From contig NZ_UTIQ01000029.1 of assembly GCF_900582625.1 (NCBI RefSeq), positions 124,001 to 188,000 on the forward strand: a stretch of DNA of 64,000 bases, in the 5' to 3' direction. Shown here piece after piece: positions 17,127-26,206 of this stretch (position 1 is the stretch's first letter; the number at the start of each line of letters is the position of its first letter). This DNA comes from Pseudomonas viridiflava. GTDB lineage: Bacteria; Pseudomonadota; Gammaproteobacteria; Pseudomonadales; Pseudomonadaceae. Both the position numbers and the translations under genes were made by a program. The notes beneath the pieces were generated by a model, which saw only the letters and a list, made by a program, of their open reading frames with translations, was not told the DNA's origin and made no database searches.

Positions 17127-18833
17127 TCACGCCCACGAATCGCGCAGGGTCACGGTGCGGTTGAACACCGGCCGGCCAGGTTGCGAGTCTTTGATATCGG
17201 CGCAGAAGTAACCTTCACGCTCGAACTGGAAGCGGTCTTCCGGCTTGGCCTGGGCCAGCGACGGCTCGGCGCGGCAGCCGGTGAGCACTTGCAGCGAATC
17301 GGGGTTGATGTTGTCGAGGAAGCTTTTGCCCTCTTCCGCTTTCTCCGGGTTTGGCGAGCGGAACAGGCGGTCGTACAGGCGCACTTCGCACTCGATGCTC
17401 GCCGCAGCCGGCACCCAGTGGATCACGCCTTTGACCTTGCGGCCTTCCGGGTTTTTGCCGAGGGTGTCCGGGTCGTAGGAACAACGCAGCTCGACGATGT
17501 TGCCGTCGGCGTCTTTAATCGCTTCGTCGGCGCGAATCACGTAGCTGCCGCGCAGGCGCACTTCACCGCCCGGCTCCAGGCGCTTGTAGCCTTTTGGCGG
17601 CTCTTCCATGAAGTCGTCGCGGTCGATGTAGATTTCGCGCTCGAACGGCAAGGCGCGCACGCCCATGTCGTTCTTCGGGTGGCAGGGCAGCTCGAGGTTT
17701 TCGACCTGACCTTGCGGGTAATTGGTGATTACCACCTTCAACGGACGCAGTACGCACATGGCGCGCGGCGCGTTGTGGTCGAGGTCGTCACGAATGGCGA
17801 ATTCGAGCATGGCGAAATCGACCACGCCGTCGGAACGGTTGGTGCCGATCATTTCGCAGAACTTGCGGATGGAGGCAGCGGTATAACCGCGACGGCGGAA
17901 GCCCGACAGCGTCGACATACGCGGGTCGTCCCAGCCATTGACGTGCTTCTCGTCAACCAGTTGCTTGAGCTTGCGCTTGCTGGTCACGGTGTAGCTCAGG
18001 TTCAGGCGCGAGAACTCGTACTGACGCGGCGTGGCCGGTACCGACAGGTGCTCCAGGAACCACTCGTACAGCGGGCGGTGGCCTTCGAATTCCAGGGTGC
18101 AAATGGAATGGGTGATGCCTTCGATGGCATCCGACTGACCGTGGGTGAAGTCGTAGTTCGGGTAAATGCACCAGGTATCGCCGGTCTGGTGGTGATGGGC
18201 GTGACGAATGCGATAGAGGATCGGGTCGCGCAGGTTCATGTTCGGCGACGCCATGTCGATTTTGGCGCGCAGCACGCGGGCGCCATCTTCGAATTCACCG
18301 GCTTTCATGCGCGCGAACAGATCGAGATTTTCCTCAACCGAGCGGTCACGGAACGGGCTGTTCTTGCCAGGCTCAGTCAGCGTGCCGCGGTATTCCTTGG
18401 CTTGCTCGGGGCTCAGGTCATCCACATAAGCATTGCCGGCCTTGATCAGCTCAACGGCCCAGTCATGCAACTGGTCGAAATACTGCGAGGCGTAACGCAC
18501 ATCGCCGTTCCACTGGAAACCCAGCCACTGCACGTCGCTTTTAATGGCGTCGATGTATTCCTGGTCTTCCTTGGCCGGGTTGGTGTCGTCGAAGCGCAGG
18601 TTGCACACGCCACCAAACTCCTCGGCCAGGCCGAAGTTCACGCAGATCGATTTGGCGTGGCCAATGTGCAGGTAACCGTTAGGCTCCGGCGGAAAACGGG
18701 TGACGATCTGGGTGTGTTTGCCGGAGTCGAGATCAGCCTGAACGATTTGGCGCAGGAAATTGGCAGGTACAACCGGGGCGGCTTTGCCGTCAGCGGCGGG
18801 AACGGCAGCGGAGTCGTGAGTAGGCTTGCTCAT
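17127..18833 (-). CDS. glnS: Glutaminyl-tRNA synthetase
   Basis: A 568-residue class I synthetase. [16 protein letters not shown] (HIGH motif) lies at about 47-62, RFDDTNP at about 79, and the KMSKS equivalent is TVTSKRKL near residue 280; the C-terminal anticodon-binding beta barrels fill the last third. ATG at 18833 is chosen, with AAGGATCCT just upstream; fifteen further in-frame codons lack homology. The N-terminal ~20 residues (Ala/Pro-rich) are a lineage-specific extension. Divergent from ppiB and followed by cysS. Confidence 0.97.
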   Translation of the reverse strand: MSKPTHDSAAVPAADGKAAPVVPANFLRQIVQADLDSGKHTQIVTRFPPEPNGYLHIGHAKSICVNFGLAEEFGGVCNLRFDDTNPAKEDQEYIDAIKSDVQWLGFQWNGDVRYASQYFDQLHDWAVELIKAGNAYVDDLSPEQAKEYRGTLTEPGKNSPFRDRSVEENLDLFARMKAGEFEDGARVLRAKIDMASPNMNLRDPILYRIRHAHHHQTGDTWCIYPNYDFTHGQSDAIEGITHSICTLEFEGHRPLYEWFLEHLSVPATPRQYEFSRLNLSYTVTSKRKLKQLVDEKHVNGWDDPRMSTLSGFRRRGYTAASIRKFCEMIGTNRSDGVVDFAMLEFAIRDDLDHNAPRAMCVLRPLKVVITNYPQGQVENLELPCHPKNDMGVRALPFEREIYIDRDDFMEEPPKGYKRLEPGGEVRLRGSYVIRADEAIKDADGNIVELRCSYDPDTLGKNPEGRKVKGVIHWVPAAASIECEVRLYDRLFRSPNPEKAEEGKSFLDNINPDSLQVLTGCRAEPSLAQAKPEDRFQFEREGYFCADIKDSQPGRPVFNRTVTLRDSWA

Positions 18834-18955
18834 AGGATCCTTGAACGTACAGGTGCGCAGCCAGGGTAGGCCGACCAAAACAAAGCGCTTATCATAGCCG
18901 AAGCTGTCAACCCCCTGACAGGCCTTCGAATTTCTCGACAGAGTGGATTTTTCCC

Positions 18956-19453
18956 ATGATCAAGCTGCACACCAACCACGGCGTTATCACCCTGAACCTG
19001 TTCGCTGACAAAGCGCCAGAGACCGTTGCCAACTTCGAGGAATACGTGAAGGCTGGCCATTACGACAACACCGTTTTCCACCGCGTTATCAGCAATTTCA
19101 TGATTCAAGGCGGCGGTTTCGAGCCTGGCATGAAGCAGAAAGCCACCCGCGCCACCATCAAGAACGAAGCCAACAACGGCCTCTCCAACAAAGTGGGCAC
19201 CGTGGCCATGGCCCGCACCATGGAGCCGCATTCGGCCTCCGCGCAATTTTTCATCAACGTTTCCGACAACAACTTCCTCGACCACAGCGCGCCGACCGTT
19301 CAAGGCTGGGGCTACACCGTATTCGGTGAAGTGGTTGAAGGCATGGACGTGGTCAACAAAATCAAAGGCGTGGCCACCACCATGAAGTCCGGCCACCAGG
19401 ACGTACCGGTTGATGACGTGATCATCGAACGCGCCGAGATCGTTGCTGAGTAA
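18956..19453 (+). CDS. ppiB: Peptidyl-prolyl cis-trans isomerase B (cyclophilin)
   Basis: A 165-residue cytoplasmic cyclophilin without signal peptide. Catalytic Arg and neighbours are visible in [14 protein letters not shown] (about 42-55), and QFFIN and [15 protein letters not shown] complete the fold. It speeds proline isomerisation in folding proteins. It is followed after 5 bases by lpxH, so the two are cotranscribed, and it is divergent from glnS (123-base gap). Confidence 0.97.
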   Translation: MIKLHTNHGVITLNLFADKAPETVANFEEYVKAGHYDNTVFHRVISNFMIQGGGFEPGMKQKATRATIKNEANNGLSNKVGTVAMARTMEPHSASAQFFINVSDNNFLDHSAPTVQGWGYTVFGEVVEGMDVVNKIKGVATTMKSGHQDVPVDDVIIERAEIVAE

Positions 19454-19458
19454 GCCGT

Positions 19459-20190
19459 TTGATCACTCTTCTGATCTCGGATCTGCACCTTGAAGAACAA
19501 CGCCCGGACATTACCCGGGCGTTTGTGCATTTTCTCGCCGGCCGCGCCCGCATGGCCGGCGCCCTTTATATCCTTGGCGATTTCTTCGAAGCGTGGATTG
19601 GCGACGACGCCATGACCCCGTTTCAAGCCTCGATCGCCCAGGCCCTGCGCGAATTGAGCGACAGCGGCACCGCCATCTACCTGATGCACGGCAACCGCGA
19701 CTTTATGCTCGGCCAAGGTTTTTGCCGCGCCGCCGGCTGCACCTTGCTGGCCGACCCGACGAAAATCGAGCTGGGCGGCGAACCGGTTTTGCTGATGCAC
19801 GGCGACAGCCTGTGCACCCGCGATGAAGCCTATATGCGCCTGCGCCGCTACTTGCGCCACCCGCTGACCCTGTTCATTTTGCGCAACCTGCCGCGCCGCA
19901 CGCGCGAACGGCTGGCGCGCAAACTGCGCAAGGAAAGCAGCGCACAAACGCGGATGAAAGCGGCGGATATCGTCGACGTTACGCCTGAAGAAGTGCCGCG
20001 TCTGATGGCGCAATACGGCGTGCGCACCCTGATCCACGGCCACACCCACCGCCCCGCCGTTCACCGTTTGCAAGTAGACGGCGAAGCGGCACGACGAATC
20101 GTGTTGGGCGATTGGGATAAACAGGGCTGGGCGTTGCAGGTGGACGATCAGGGGTTTGCGTTGGCGGCCTTTGAGTTTCCCGGGGCCTGA
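19459..20190 (+). CDS. lpxH: UDP-2,3-diacylglucosamine diphosphatase LpxH
   Basis: A 243-residue calcineurin-like phosphoesterase of lipid A synthesis, cleaving UDP-2,3-diacylglucosamine to lipid X and UMP at the inner membrane face. Metal ligands are in place: SDLHL (8-12), [11 protein letters not shown] (about 38-48), GNRDFM (about 79), MHGD (about 114) and HGHTHRP (about 193). The start codon is TTG at 19459, giving [13 protein letters not shown]; it is placed 5 bases after the ppiB stop and no ATG or GTG precedes the conserved motif, so the TTG is well supported. Confidence 0.95.
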   Translation: MITLLISDLHLEEQRPDITRAFVHFLAGRARMAGALYILGDFFEAWIGDDAMTPFQASIAQALRELSDSGTAIYLMHGNRDFMLGQGFCRAAGCTLLADPTKIELGGEPVLLMHGDSLCTRDEAYMRLRRYLRHPLTLFILRNLPRRTRERLARKLRKESSAQTRMKAADIVDVTPEEVPRLMAQYGVRTLIHGHTHRPAVHRLQVDGEAARRIVLGDWDKQGWALQVDDQGFALAAFEFPGA

Positions 20191-20200
20191 CGACGTTCTG

Positions 20201-20286
20201 TAGGAGCGAGCTTGCTCGCGAAGCGGTGCCTACGCCGACGTTGCCGCTGGCCTTGGCACCGCTTCGCGAGCAGCTCGCTCCCACGG
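20201..20286. repeat. REP pair, GAGCnnGCTCGCGAAGCGG type
   Basis: GTAGGAGCGAGCTTGCTCGC and an inverted copy ending GCGAGCAGCTCGCTCCCAC, sharing GCGAAGCGGTGCC. This is a different REP subclass from the GCGGCT type. It follows lpxH; the next ~230 bases up to the secreted-protein gene show no gene. Confidence 0.88.
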
Positions 20287-20523
20287 GGTTAGTTTCTCGA
20301 TAACGCCAGCTCAGCCATAGCCTCGCGCACCTTTGCGCTAAATGCCCATCCCTTTCTCATACCCCTCGGCGAAAAAAACCTTACGCACGAAGAAGACGTT
20401 CCTTCACCCCTCAGAGACAGCCTGCTTATTGCCTTTATGTGGTGAGCGACTCTGGCGCTTCGGGTCGCGCAACACCTTATGCGGGCCCGGTGCCACCTCA
20501 TCTCCACATCAGGGACATATGCC

Positions 20524-21957
20524 ATGAACAGGCTCACCATTCCCCGCCTTACCGCCCTCAGCCTGGCTTGTTGCGCCGGCCTGACGCTAGGTTCCGCCGT
20601 CCACGCCTCGCACAACGGAAAATTACTCACGGGTAATGAGGTCCCTGATTGGGCCGTTGGCAACCAATACCAGTGTTCTGGAACCTTGGTTACGCCGCGT
20701 GTCGTGATCTCGTCTGCGGAATGTCTCTATTCCACGGGTTACTTCCATCGCAAAACCGGACTCAACTATTCCGGCACGACGATTCCCTTTCCCGCCATTC
20801 AAAACGTGTGGGGCAACGTTAGCGTATTCATCACGGACGAAAAATTTGGCGGCTCCTCGTCCATCGAGACCGCCCCGGTCGCCAGTTACGCCGAGCAACG
20901 CAAAAAGCTGATTAATGGCAATGACTCGCTTACCGAGGGAGCCCGCCTGGAGTTCTACACCACGGACTCATTAGGCGTATTTCCCGGCCAGAGAGCCAAC
21001 CGGCAGATGCGCCTAATTGATGCTTACGTCGATTGGAGCACATACAAGGGCAACCTCAGCGCGGGCGATGTGGTTCCCGATGGGCCTCCACTCATCTACC
21101 GCTCCATGGCCGCATACATGATGTCGGACTTTGAGTTCGCCAATACCTTCTCGTATCTCTTTGACGTGGCCGGACCTGGTTTCGCGTACTTTGACGTCGA
21201 CGACGCGATCATCCTTACCGCTGGTCTGCCTGACTGGTCCCGAAACATTGACCCGCCAATTCGAGATTCCGGGGCGGGCATATTCCTGCGTGAAGCCAAC
21301 GGCAAACGCGCGTTGGTGGGCACATCGTTCCGTGGTTGGGGTCATGTGCGTCTTAGCCACTATTGGCCATGGGTAGTCAAAACGCTGGTAGACAAAGGCC
21401 TACATGACGACGCTCGGATATTGAGCCAGAAGGTTCTAGGAACCAGCGAGTGGGGTGACCACGTAGGCGAGTTCGGCCAGATCTTCGTCTACGACAACCC
21501 CTACAGCAGGCGCCTTGAGTACATGCGCCTGGTAAATGTCGCCGCAAACGGTAGTTACGGGGCTTTCCCCATCAATCAGCGGGACAACGAGACGTGGGAA
21601 TACTTGGGAACGGACCTTCCCGATATGGAGCAAGCCACCCGGCCTGTCAGGCAGTGGAACCCCAACAATCTCTCAGAGGCTTTGGGCGGTGAATTCTTCG
21701 TCTATAACAACCCGCACACCCACGACGTCGAGTATTTCCGTCTCAAGGCATCTGGGCGGTATAGCTATTTCCCAACCAATAAAACCAGTAACGCCGAATG
21801 GACGTATCTGGGTACTAACCTTCCAACCCGCGAAATGAAGTTCGCCGGCCTGAATGTTCAGTCCGACGAGTCATATATCCAATCCGGGGAAAGCACATCA
21901 AGCGCGAAGCCCGGCATGCAAGCGGATCAGGGCATCATAGCCATGCCGGCGCAATAA
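20524..21957 (+). CDS. Secreted trypsin-fold protein with altered catalytic His and two C-terminal repeat modules
   Basis: A 477-residue exported protein with a signal peptide of about 28 residues (ending AVHAS). Residues 49-70 (QYQCSGTLVTPRVVISSAEC) mirror the trypsin segment CSGTLVTPRxVLTAAHC, but the catalytic His is Glu66. The serine region reads RDSGAGIFL at 247-255, so Ser249 and the preceding Asp are kept while the usual GDSGGP is changed. The C-terminus has two related ~48-residue modules (318-366 and 389-435) sharing Y(D/N)NP, EYxRL, FP and WxYLG; similar modules occur in secreted Vibrio-type proteases and toxins as I recall. Base composition is visibly less GC-rich than the neighbours. 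Protease activity is doubtful; it stands alone between lpxH and pyrF. Confidence 0.75.
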   Translation: MNRLTIPRLTALSLACCAGLTLGSAVHASHNGKLLTGNEVPDWAVGNQYQCSGTLVTPRVVISSAECLYSTGYFHRKTGLNYSGTTIPFPAIQNVWGNVSVFITDEKFGGSSSIETAPVASYAEQRKKLINGNDSLTEGARLEFYTTDSLGVFPGQRANRQMRLIDAYVDWSTYKGNLSAGDVVPDGPPLIYRSMAAYMMSDFEFANTFSYLFDVAGPGFAYFDVDDAIILTAGLPDWSRNIDPPIRDSGAGIFLREANGKRALVGTSFRGWGHVRLSHYWPWVVKTLVDKGLHDDARILSQKVLGTSEWGDHVGEFGQIFVYDNPYSRRLEYMRLVNVAANGSYGAFPINQRDNETWEYLGTDLPDMEQATRPVRQWNPNNLSEALGGEFFVYNNPHTHDVEYFRLKASGRYSYFPTNKTSNAEWTYLGTNLPTREMKFAGLNVQSDESYIQSGESTSSAKPGMQADQGIIAMPAQ

Positions 21958-21964
21958 AGTTGAA

Positions 21965-22000
21965 AGCCCCAAAGGGCTCAAAAACGAGCCCTTCTGGGCG
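21965..22000. terminator. Convergent hairpin terminator between the secreted-protein gene and pyrF
   Basis: AAGGGCTC-AAAAAC-GAGCCCTT, extended by GCCCC/GGGC outside. It lies between two converging genes and could serve both, though T-runs are short. Confidence 0.65.
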
Positions 22001-22699
22001 TTACGCCAATTCAGCCACAACTGCCGCCAGCGCTTGCGAAGGGCTGGCGGCCTGGCTAATCGGCCGACCAATAACCAAATAATCCGAACCGGCATCCAGC
22101 GCCTGACGCGGCGTGAGGATGCGGCGCTGGTCATCTTGCGCGCTGCCCGCCGGACGAATACCGGGCGTCACCAGTTGCAGGTTCGGGTGCGCCGCTTTCA
22201 ACGCTTGCGCTTCCTGGGCCGAACACACCAAGCCGTCCATACCCGCCTTCGACGCCAACCCAGCCAGGCGCAATACCTGCTCTTGCGGCTCGATATCCAG
22301 ACCGATACCGGCCAGGTCTTCGCGTTCCATGCTGGTCAACACGGTAACGCCAATCAGCAGCGGTGTCGGGCCATTGAATTTGTCCAGCGTTTCGCGGCAG
22401 GCCGCCATCATGCGCAGGCCGCCCGAGCAGTGCACGTTCACCATCCACACGCCCATTTCCGCGGCGGCTTTTACTGCCATGGCGGTGGTGTTAGGGATGT
22501 CGTGGAATTTCAGGTCAAGGAATACTTCGAAGCCTTTGTCACGCAGGGTGGTGACGATGTCCGACGCGCAGCTGGTGAACAACTCCTTGCCGACCTTGAC
22601 CCGGCACAGCGCAGGATCGAGCTGATCGGCCAGCTGCAATGCAGCTTCGCGGGTGGGGAAATCCAGGGCGACGATGATAGGAGTCTGGCAGGCGGACAT
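22001..22699 (-). CDS. pyrF: Orotidine 5'-phosphate decarboxylase
   Basis: A 232-residue TIM-barrel enzyme making UMP from OMP. The catalytic charged network is in [10 protein letters not shown] (about 60-69), with [13 protein letters not shown] and TPGIRP (about 180) forming the rest of the active site. ATG at 22699 gives [15 protein letters not shown], the family N-terminus; the 28 upstream open codons have no homology. Divergent from gcsR across a 174-base gap. Confidence 0.97.
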   Translation of the reverse strand: MSACQTPIIVALDFPTREAALQLADQLDPALCRVKVGKELFTSCASDIVTTLRDKGFEVFLDLKFHDIPNTTAMAVKAAAEMGVWMVNVHCSGGLRMMAACRETLDKFNGPTPLLIGVTVLTSMEREDLAGIGLDIEPQEQVLRLAGLASKAGMDGLVCSAQEAQALKAAHPNLQLVTPGIRPAGSAQDDQRRILTPRQALDAGSDYLVIGRPISQAASPSQALAAVVAELA

Positions 22700-22873
22700 G
22701 GGCGACGGGTCTCGGAGGTCGGTGATGTGTGCGGTGGTCGAAATCGGCGCGCATTGTAGCGCAAGCCACCCGCGCTGCGGCATGGCCGGCGATCAGCATT
22801 GCCGGCTTGGCCAAGCCGGGCGGTAAACGGGCATACTTGCCCGGTCATTTTTCACGCAGACGCCGCCACCCGC

Positions 22874-24403
22874 ATGCGCATTCACGTCACCTTTATTGAC
22901 CGCGTTGGTATCACCCAGGAAGTACTCGCCCTGCTTGGCGGGCGCAATCTCAACCTGGATGCCGTGGAGATGATTCCGCCCAACGTCTACATCGACGCCC
23001 CGACCCTGAGCCCGCAAGTGCTCGAAGAATTGCGCGACGCGTTGCTGCAAATAAACGGTGTGCAGAGCATGAACGTGGTCGACATCCTGCCCGGCCAGCG
23101 CCGCCGCCTGCAGCTCGACGCCCTGCTCGCGGCCATGACCGACCCGGTGCTGGCCGTGGACGACTCCGGCCACGTACTACTGGCCAATCCTGCCCTCACC
23201 GCACTCTGCGGCCACGAAGCGGCGGGCAAGCCGCTCACGGAATTGTTCGACGACGAAGGCCTGCAACAGGCGTTGATCGACCACGGCTTTCGCCTACCCA
23301 TGCGCGAAGTGTCGTTAAAAGGTCAGGCGCTACTGCTGGACGCCATGCCCATCACCGACAACCTGGCCAGCGAGCAACCGCACCTGGCCGGCGGCCTCCT
23401 CACGCTTTACCTGCCCAACCGCATCGGCGAGCGGCTGTCGGCGCTGCACCACGATCACGCCGAAGGTTTCGACTCGCTGCTTGGCGACTCGCAGCCAGTG
23501 CGCAACCTCAAAGCCCGCGCCCAGCGCATCGCCACCCTTGATGCGCCGCTACTGATTCGTGGCGAAACCGGCACCGGCAAAGAATTGGTCGCCCGCGCTT
23601 GCCACGCTCTGAGTCCACGCCGTAACGCGCCGTTTCTGGCGTTGAACTGCGCAGCACTGCCGGAAAATCTCGCCGAGAGCGAACTGTTCGGCTATGCCCC
23701 CGGCGCTTTTACTGGCGCCCAACGCGGCGGCAAGCCCGGTCTGTTGGAGTTGGCGCACCAAGGCACGGTATTTCTCGACGAAATCGGTGAAATGTCGCCC
23801 TACCTGCAAGCCAAGCTGCTGCGCTTTCTCAGCGACGGCAGCTTCCGCCGCGTGGGCGGCGATCGGGAAATGAAGGTGGATGTACGCATCCTCAGCGCCA
23901 CCCACCGCGACTTGGAACACATGGTCAGCCAGGGCAGCTTTCGTGAAGACCTGTTCTACCGCCTCAACGTGCTGACCTTGGAAGTACCGCCGTTGCGCGA
24001 GCGCGGCCACGACATTCTGGTGCTCGCCCGCCACTTTATGCAGCAAGCCTGCGCGCAGATTCAGCGCCCCATCTGCCGCCTTACGCCTGGCACTTACCCG
24101 GCGCTGCTGAGCAACCCGTGGCCGGGCAATGTGCGGCAACTGCAAAACGTCATCTTCCGCGCCGCCGCCGTGTGCGACAGCCCGTTGGTGGACGTGGGTG
24201 ATCTGGACATCGCCAGCACAGCCGTGGCCACGCCGGGCGATGGCGAGGTGCGCAGTCTGGAGGAAGCGGTAGACGGTTTTGAGCGGGGGTTGCTGGAGAA
24301 GTTGTACAGCAGCTACCCATCGAGCCGGCAGTTGGCAGCGCGGTTGATGACCTCGCATACGGCGATTGCCAAGCGGCTTAGGAAGTATGGGATTTCGAAA
24401 TAG
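22874..24403 (+). CDS. gcsR: TyrR-like sigma-54 activator of glycine cleavage, GcsR
   Basis: A 509-residue enhancer-binding protein. An ACT domain (1-70, MRIHVTFIDRVGITQEVLAL) senses an amino acid, a PAS domain follows (about 75-140), then an AAA+ domain with Walker A GETGTGKE and an intact GAFTGA loop for sigma-54 contact, and a C-terminal TyrR-type helix-turn-helix (SSRQLAARLMTSHTAIAKRL). E. coli TyrR lacks the GAFTGA loop; P. aeruginosa GcsR and PhhR keep it. GcsR is preferred over PhhR because gcvH-gcvP-sdaA-gcvT lie next in line with a sigma-54 promoter and GcsR-like sites, as in the gcs2 locus. No phhA is seen. ATG 22874 starts the ACT fold. Confidence 0.88.
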   Translation: MRIHVTFIDRVGITQEVLALLGGRNLNLDAVEMIPPNVYIDAPTLSPQVLEELRDALLQINGVQSMNVVDILPGQRRRLQLDALLAAMTDPVLAVDDSGHVLLANPALTALCGHEAAGKPLTELFDDEGLQQALIDHGFRLPMREVSLKGQALLLDAMPITDNLASEQPHLAGGLLTLYLPNRIGERLSALHHDHAEGFDSLLGDSQPVRNLKARAQRIATLDAPLLIRGETGTGKELVARACHALSPRRNAPFLALNCAALPENLAESELFGYAPGAFTGAQRGGKPGLLELAHQGTVFLDEIGEMSPYLQAKLLRFLSDGSFRRVGGDREMKVDVRILSATHRDLEHMVSQGSFREDLFYRLNVLTLEVPPLRERGHDILVLARHFMQQACAQIQRPICRLTPGTYPALLSNPWPGNVRQLQNVIFRAAAVCDSPLVDVGDLDIASTAVATPGDGEVRSLEEAVDGFERGLLEKLYSSYPSSRQLAARLMTSHTAIAKRLRKYGISK

Positions 24404-24900
24404 GCGGTTAAACCGGAGCTTTGGATTCCGGATCGTCGCAGAGTCGGCTGCGCGGGAATGACGGTGGTTCCAAGCAGTACACCGTCATCCTCGCGAAGGC
24501 GGGGATCCAGTATTTCGGCCTGAACGGAGATCCGTTGCCAACCACCGATATCGCTCTTAAAAACCGTGGGGTTTCCAAATAACCGTCTCATTCAAAACTC
24601 TGGATCCCCGCCTTCGCGAGGATGACGGTGATGTTTATAAGTCCACCGTCATCCCCGCGTAGGCGGCGGTCCGACGATTCGGGATCCAGTATCTCGGATT
24701 GAATGGAGATCGGTTGCCACCCACCAATATCGCTCTGAAAAACCGTGGGGTTTCCAAATAACCGTCTCATCCGAAACTCTGGATTCCGAATCGTCGGACC
24801 GCCGCGTTCCCGGGAATGACGGTGGTGTGTGTAAGTCCACCGTCATCCCCGCGAAGGCGGCGGTCCGACGATTCGGGATCCAGTATCTCGGACTAGAAAG
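24377..24900. repeat. 179-bp tandem repeat that starts inside gcsR
   Basis: Landmarks recur at exact 179-base steps: CTTAGGAAGTATGGG at 24377 (inside gcsR), CTTAAAAACCGTGGG at 24556, and CTGAAAAACCGTGGG at 24735. Units 2 and 3 are about 85-90% alike by eye; unit 1, containing the gcsR tail, is more diverged. Each unit carries two ATTCCCGC/GGATCC-type palindromes, some with a 15-base insert CGGTCCGACGATTCG. No gene is seen in 24404-24919. Confidence 0.8.
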
Positions 24901-24919
24901 AGCTAGACCGCCAACCCAC

Positions 24920-25468
24920 TCACTTAATCACCCCACACGCAAACCGAGCCCCGCCACCGCCCAACGGCGCCGGATGATCCGCGTGGTTATCACCACCGGC
25001 ATGCACCATTAACGCATGCCCTTCCAATTCCGAAAGCTTCTTCAAGCGCGGCGCCAACACGGGCTGGGTGGCCTTGCCATCAGCCGTCACGAACAACGCC
25101 GGCAAGTCGCCCAGATGGTTGCCGTCTTCCCATGGATACCCATGCTTACCGGTTTTCTTCGGATCCCAATGCCCACCCGCCGCGCCGGCCGGGGTCAGTT
25201 TGCCGTCCACTTCAGCCGCGTCACAGCTCGGGTTCATGTGCAGGTGAAAACCGTGAACGCCCGGTTGCAGGCCTTCCAGCGTCGGGGTGAAGACCAGGCC
25301 GTACTTCGATTCGGTGACCACCACCTTGCCCACCGCCGCGCCGGCGCCTTTTTCCGTGGCCTGGTTGAGATCGACAGTGACCGAATCGGCAGCCTGAGCG
25401 GTGCCCAGGGCGCACACGGTCAAAGCGGCGGCGAGCAAAGAGCGAGAGAGCTGTTGCATGGCAAACAT
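24920..25468 (-). CDS. sodC: Periplasmic Cu/Zn superoxide dismutase
   Basis: A 182-residue exported SodC with a signal peptide ending [10 protein letters not shown]. Copper ligands are in [12 protein letters not shown] and [14 protein letters not shown], zinc ligands in GGHWDP and GNHLGDLP, and the disulfide cysteines are in PSCD and ARFACGVI. It converts superoxide to peroxide and oxygen in the periplasm. Two starts are possible: ATG 25468 (GGAAAATAGG upstream) and ATG 25459 three codons later (AGGA, 8-base spacing). It faces away from gcvH, and its promoter shares the intergenic region with the GcsR sites, so glycine control could touch it. Confidence 0.93.
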   Translation of the reverse strand: MFAMQQLSRSLLAAALTVCALGTAQAADSVTVDLNQATEKGAGAAVGKVVVTESKYGLVFTPTLEGLQPGVHGFHLHMNPSCDAAEVDGKLTPAGAAGGHWDPKKTGKHGYPWEDGNHLGDLPALFVTADGKATQPVLAPRLKKLSELEGHALMVHAGGDNHADHPAPLGGGGARFACGVIK

Positions 25469-25535
25469 CCTATTTTCCAAGGGCAGGACTTTTACTGACT
25501 GCCCCTGCCCGCTCGGGTTCCCCCTGCGCCCGATC

Positions 25536-25572
25536 CGTAACGCTATCAATACGCCGGAACGAATTCATTACA
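25536..25572. promoter_or_regulatory. Two GcsR-like operator sites upstream of gcvH
   Basis: The published GcsR consensus, from memory, is TGTAACG-N4-CGTTCCG. On the minus strand 25555-25572 reads TGTAATG-AATT-CGTTCCG, 13 of 14 positions. On the plus strand 25536-25553 reads CGTAACG-CTAT-CAATACG, 10 of 14. The two are in tandem with 19-base spacing, about 165 bases upstream of the sigma-54 promoter. A third site was not found by eye. Confidence 0.7.
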
Positions 25573-25717
25573 TAGTCCGCGACAGCTAGGTGTTTCAAGG
25601 GTCGAAAGCAATCTAGCTTGCGACTGCCACGTCGCCGTATCGTTTTCATTCCACACCCGCTGGCGCTGAAATTCCCCACACCCCGCAAAGCCGCGCCCTG
25701 CTTGCGGCCACCCAACC

Positions 25718-25733
25718 TGGCACCGCCCTTGCT
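25718..25733 (+). promoter_or_regulatory. Sigma-54 promoter of the gcv operon
   Basis: TGGCACCGCCCTTGCT is nearly identical to the sigma-54 consensus TGGCACG-N4-TTGCA, with GG (25719-25720) and GC (25731-25732) exactly 10 bases apart. Predicted start is near 25744, about 70 bases before gcvH. Consistent with GcsR being a sigma-54 activator. Confidence 0.9.
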
Positions 25734-25812
25734 AACAGCTATAGCCATTACTCCAAGCGATGCCCCGCTAGCCTTCATAAAAGCGGGCACGCCCTTGACC
25801 ATAGGAAGCGAC

Positions 25813-26196
25813 ATGAGCGAATTGCGATTCACCAGCGAACACGAGTGGCTGCGTCTGGACAGTGACGGCCTGGTTACCGTCGGCATTACGCCCTACGCTC
25901 AAGAAGCCCTCGGTGATGTGGTGTTTGTGCAATTGCCGGAGCTCGGCGCCCATGCCACGGGCAGCGAAGTGGCGGTGCTGGAGTCGGTGAAAGCCGCCAG
26001 CACCATCGCCATGCCGGTGGACGGCGAAGTGATTGAAGTGAACGCCGCCCTGGAAAACGCGCCGGAAACCGTGAACGAAGATGCCCTTGGCGCCGGCTGG
26101 TTCTTCCGCATGAAGCTGGCCGATAACAGCGTGCTGGCCACTCTGCTCGACCAAGCCGCTTACGACCGCCTGCTGAAAGCCAACGACGACGCCTGA
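25813..26196 (+). CDS. gcvH: Glycine cleavage system H protein
   Basis: A 127-residue lipoyl-carrier protein. The lipoylated lysine sits in VLESVKAAS (about residue 62). It shuttles the aminomethyl group from GcvP to GcvT and is reoxidised by a lipoamide dehydrogenase encoded elsewhere. ATG 25813 follows AGGAAGCGAC; the long open frame upstream runs through the sigma-54 promoter and is rejected. First gene of the gcvH-gcvP-sdaA-gcvT run. Confidence 0.97.
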   Translation: MSELRFTSEHEWLRLDSDGLVTVGITPYAQEALGDVVFVQLPELGAHATGSEVAVLESVKAASTIAMPVDGEVIEVNAALENAPETVNEDALGAGWFFRMKLADNSVLATLLDQAAYDRLLKANDDA

Positions 26197-26206
26197 GACG
26201 ACGCTA

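Noticed and set aside
15849..18869. A 1006-codon open frame on the plus strand
   Set aside because: It is antisense to cysS and glnS, both with full catalytic motifs. Its His/Val/Gln-rich product is what the high-GC third-base pattern of the true genes gives in the opposite frame.
24480..24900. Short proteins starting MRRLFGNPTVF on the minus strand, found twice
   Set aside because: The frames lie entirely in the 179-bp repeat. Their likeness follows from DNA duplication, and neither has a ribosome site.
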